Of a DNA stretch of 36,075 bases, positions 34,790-36,075 are shown one piece after another. The DNA is from Litorilinea aerophila (GTDB lineage: Bacteria; Chloroflexota; Anaerolineae; Caldilineales; Caldilineaceae). Positions within the stretch are counted from its first letter, which is position 1; the number at the start of each line of letters is the position of its first letter. The stretch is from NCBI GenBank assembly GCA_945897075.1, contig CAMDEX010000026.1, positions 1-36,075 on the forward strand. Direction: 5' to 3'. Both the position numbers and the translations under genes were made by a program. The notes under the pieces were generated by a model, which saw nothing but the letters and a program-made list of their open reading frames with translations, had not been told where the DNA came from and did no database searches.

Positions 34790-34853
34790 GTAGGGCGGAT
34801 TGGTAATCCGCCTTGCTTGGCTGGAATCTGGGCGGATTCGTAATCCACCCTAC
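34790..34853. repeat. Double-palindrome element bounded by GTAGG/CCTAC
   Basis: Arms GTAGGGCGGATTGGTAATCC.. (34790-34812) and its near complement (34831-34853) match at 19 of 23 positions; each arm is itself a hairpin. Same architecture as 9561-9622 with a different core sequence. The right arm supplies the TAG stop codon of the hydroxyacid dehydrogenase gene (34850-34852). Confidence 0.75.
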
Positions 34854-35815
34854 GTGGCGATACGGTTGGCCGGGGCACGCGGCGGCTCCCCGTTGAGCAC
34901 GCGCACCACTTCTTCCGCGCCACGCACCCGCACATCCACTTTGGCGGCCTCCGAATACCAGGCCGTGTGGGGCGTGACGAAGATGCGCGGTTCGTGGAGC
35001 AAGGGGTTGTCCGGCGCGGGCGGTTCGACGGTCAACACATCCAGCGCAGCCCCGGCGATCTGCCCGGCGCGCACAGCCTGCAGCAGTGCATCCTCGTCAA
35101 TCAGCGGGCCACGCGCAGTATTGATCAGATAGGCGGTGGGTTTCATCTGAGCCAGGGAAGTGGCGTTGATGATGTGGCGGTTGGTTGGGGTCAGCGGTGT
35201 GTGCAGGGAGATAAAGTCGGACGTGCCCAGCAGCGTCGCAAAATCAACCGGCTGCACACCCGCGGCACGCAGCGCCTGATCGTCCATATAGGGGTCGTGG
35301 GCGATGACGCGCAGCCCCAGCCCCCGCCCTTTGGCAGCTACGGCCTGGCCGATGCGTCCACACCCCAGCAGACCGAGGGTCTGGCCCTTCAGCCGGTAGA
35401 CCGTGCCGCCCGCCGTGTTGTTCCACTGGCCGGCCCTGGTAGATGCGACGAGTTGGGGAATACCCCTGGCCTGGGCCAAGAGCAGTGAAATGGCGTGGGT
35501 GGAAACTTCGTCAATCGAGTAGTCGGGCACGTATGTAACCCAAATACCGCGCTGGGCCGCGGCCTCCAGGTCAATGGCGTCCAGCCCGGTGCCCACGCGG
35601 CAGATAAGCTTACAACGCTCCAGCCTGTTGAGCAGATCGGCCTGCACCGGCTGCACAGTCACCATCACCGCATCAGCCGTCTGCATGGCGGTCTGGGCTG
35701 CGGGGGTATTTGTCCCCGAAAAGTAGAAAATCTCGCCGCCCAATTGGTGCAAAATTTCCTGCTCGATCTGGTAGTCGCCAAAGGGAGCGTAGGCAATCAC
35801 TACAGTCGGTTTCAT
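34850..35815 (-). CDS. D-isomer-specific 2-hydroxyacid dehydrogenase (SerA/CtBP-like)
   Basis: The protein has 321 residues with NAD-binding motif GLLGCGRIGQAV and catalytic Arg (NTARGPLIDEDAL), Glu (in the VEPPAPDNPLL stretch) and His (TPHTAWYS). It lacks the regulatory ACT domain of full-length phosphoglycerate dehydrogenase. Likely reaction: reversible oxidation of a D-2-hydroxyacid to a 2-oxoacid, fitting a pathway that ends in 2-oxoacid chemistry. It is the first gene of the minus-strand cluster visible in the window; GGAGG lies about 11 nt upstream of the ATG. Its stop codon is provided by a palindromic repeat. Confidence 0.92.
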   Translation of the reverse strand: MKPTVVIAYAPFGDYQIEQEILHQLGGEIFYFSGTNTPAAQTAMQTADAVMVTVQPVQADLLNRLERCKLICRVGTGLDAIDLEAAAQRGIWVTYVPDYSIDEVSTHAISLLLAQARGIPQLVASTRAGQWNNTAGGTVYRLKGQTLGLLGCGRIGQAVAAKGRGLGLRVIAHDPYMDDQALRAAGVQPVDFATLLGTSDFISLHTPLTPTNRHIINATSLAQMKPTAYLINTARGPLIDEDALLQAVRAGQIAGAALDVLTVEPPAPDNPLLHEPRIFVTPHTAWYSEAAKVDVRVRGAEEVVRVLNGEPPRAPANRIAT

Positions 35816-35840
35816 AAAGTTAAAGTCCTCCCGGTGGGAT

Positions 35841-35897
35841 AGTGAACAGTGAACGGTAGAACAGTGTCTTGCTGATTACAGATTACTGATTACTGAC
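35841..35897. repeat. Word repeats upstream of the minus-strand cluster
   Basis: AGTGAACAGTGAACGGTAGAACAGTG words (35841-35866) are followed by GATTACAGATTACTGATTACTGA (35873-35895), the same heptamer as at 7579-7625. The right-edge region 35816-36075 otherwise shows a TACAAT box at 35923-35928 and a possible gene start near 36008-36044. Confidence 0.7.
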
Positions 35898-36007
35898 TCA
35901 CTCTCCTCTGCGGGCATGAGTGTACAATAGAGAGTCTTGAAAAAATAGTCATGCAGGGTCCAACAGTCGATGCTTTTTTGCAGATTAACAACTGAATAGC
36001 AGAGAGA

Positions 36008-36075
36008 TTGAGCATCACCACCTTTTACAAGAGCAGGTACTGTATGGGAGCGGTCTGGACTCCAATTATTGTGGC
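36008..36075 (+). CDS. Possible start of a gene running off the right edge
   Basis: A plus-strand frame is open from an in-frame TGA near 35990 to the edge, with candidate starts TTG (36008, after GAGAGA) and ATG (36044, reading MGAVWTPIIV). A TACAAT box lies at 35923-35928 without a convincing -35. If real, it would be divergent to the hydroxyacid dehydrogenase gene. Too short to identify. Confidence 0.25.
   Translation, partial: MSITTFYKSRYCMGAVWTPIIV

Overview
The window looks like chromosomal DNA of a moderately GC-rich, free-living bacterium, most plausibly of the phylum Chloroflexota (Anaerolineae/Caldilineae-like). This is inferred from a CpXC-domain protein, a PolX with a PHP domain, lipoproteins with Ala/Thr/Pro-rich linkers, two ABC importers with lipoprotein receptors, and intergenic DNA full of short tandem words and palindromes. 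No rRNA, tRNA, CRISPR array or transposase was found.

Left third (1-9450), mostly minus strand: cinA, a higB-higA toxin-antitoxin pair directly behind a CpXC-domain protein gene, NAD-dependent DNA ligase (ligA), a one-span membrane protein with an SH3-like domain, and a PolX-type DNA polymerase. Repeats fill the spacers here. One sits in frame inside ligA, a palindromic one sits in frame inside polX, and repeat words also encode the last residues and stop codons of cinA, ligA and polX.

Middle (9560-16330), plus strand: a family 5 (peptide/nickel/glycoside-type) ABC receptor followed by a hairpin and two DppB/DppC-type permeases, a c-type cytochrome lipoprotein, a threonine synthase-like PLP enzyme, and RNase III. 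The RNase III has Ala where one catalytic Asp is expected. No transporter ATPase is present.

Right half (16356-35815), entirely minus strand: a catabolic-looking cluster of about 18 genes. In transcription order it holds a D-2-hydroxyacid dehydrogenase, a PhyH-type dioxygenase, an SDR, a CUT1-type ABC receptor and two permeases, a second PhyH dioxygenase, an unlisted 46-codon CxxC microprotein, a third PhyH dioxygenase, an NAD-dependent epimerase/dehydratase, a fumarylacetoacetate hydrolase (FAH)-family enzyme, E1-alpha, E1-beta and E2 of a 2-oxoacid dehydrogenase complex, an M24 metallopeptidase-fold enzyme, a decayed LacI-type regulator remnant, a 583-residue protein of unknown function, an aldo/keto reductase and a sialidase-like beta-propeller. 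A plausible reading is uptake of a sugar-like or other organic compound, 2-oxoglutarate-dependent hydroxylation and NAD(P)-dependent oxidation, cleavage by the FAH enzyme to pyruvate plus an acid, and entry of pyruvate into acetyl-CoA through the E1/E2 complex. The substrate cannot be read from the sequence.

The most unusual points are: in-frame repeat insertions in two DNA-maintenance enzymes; repeat-derived stop codons at five genes; an E2 with two tandem subunit-binding domains; three 271-residue dioxygenases with a CxxC microprotein between two of them; and a LacI remnant without its DNA-binding half.
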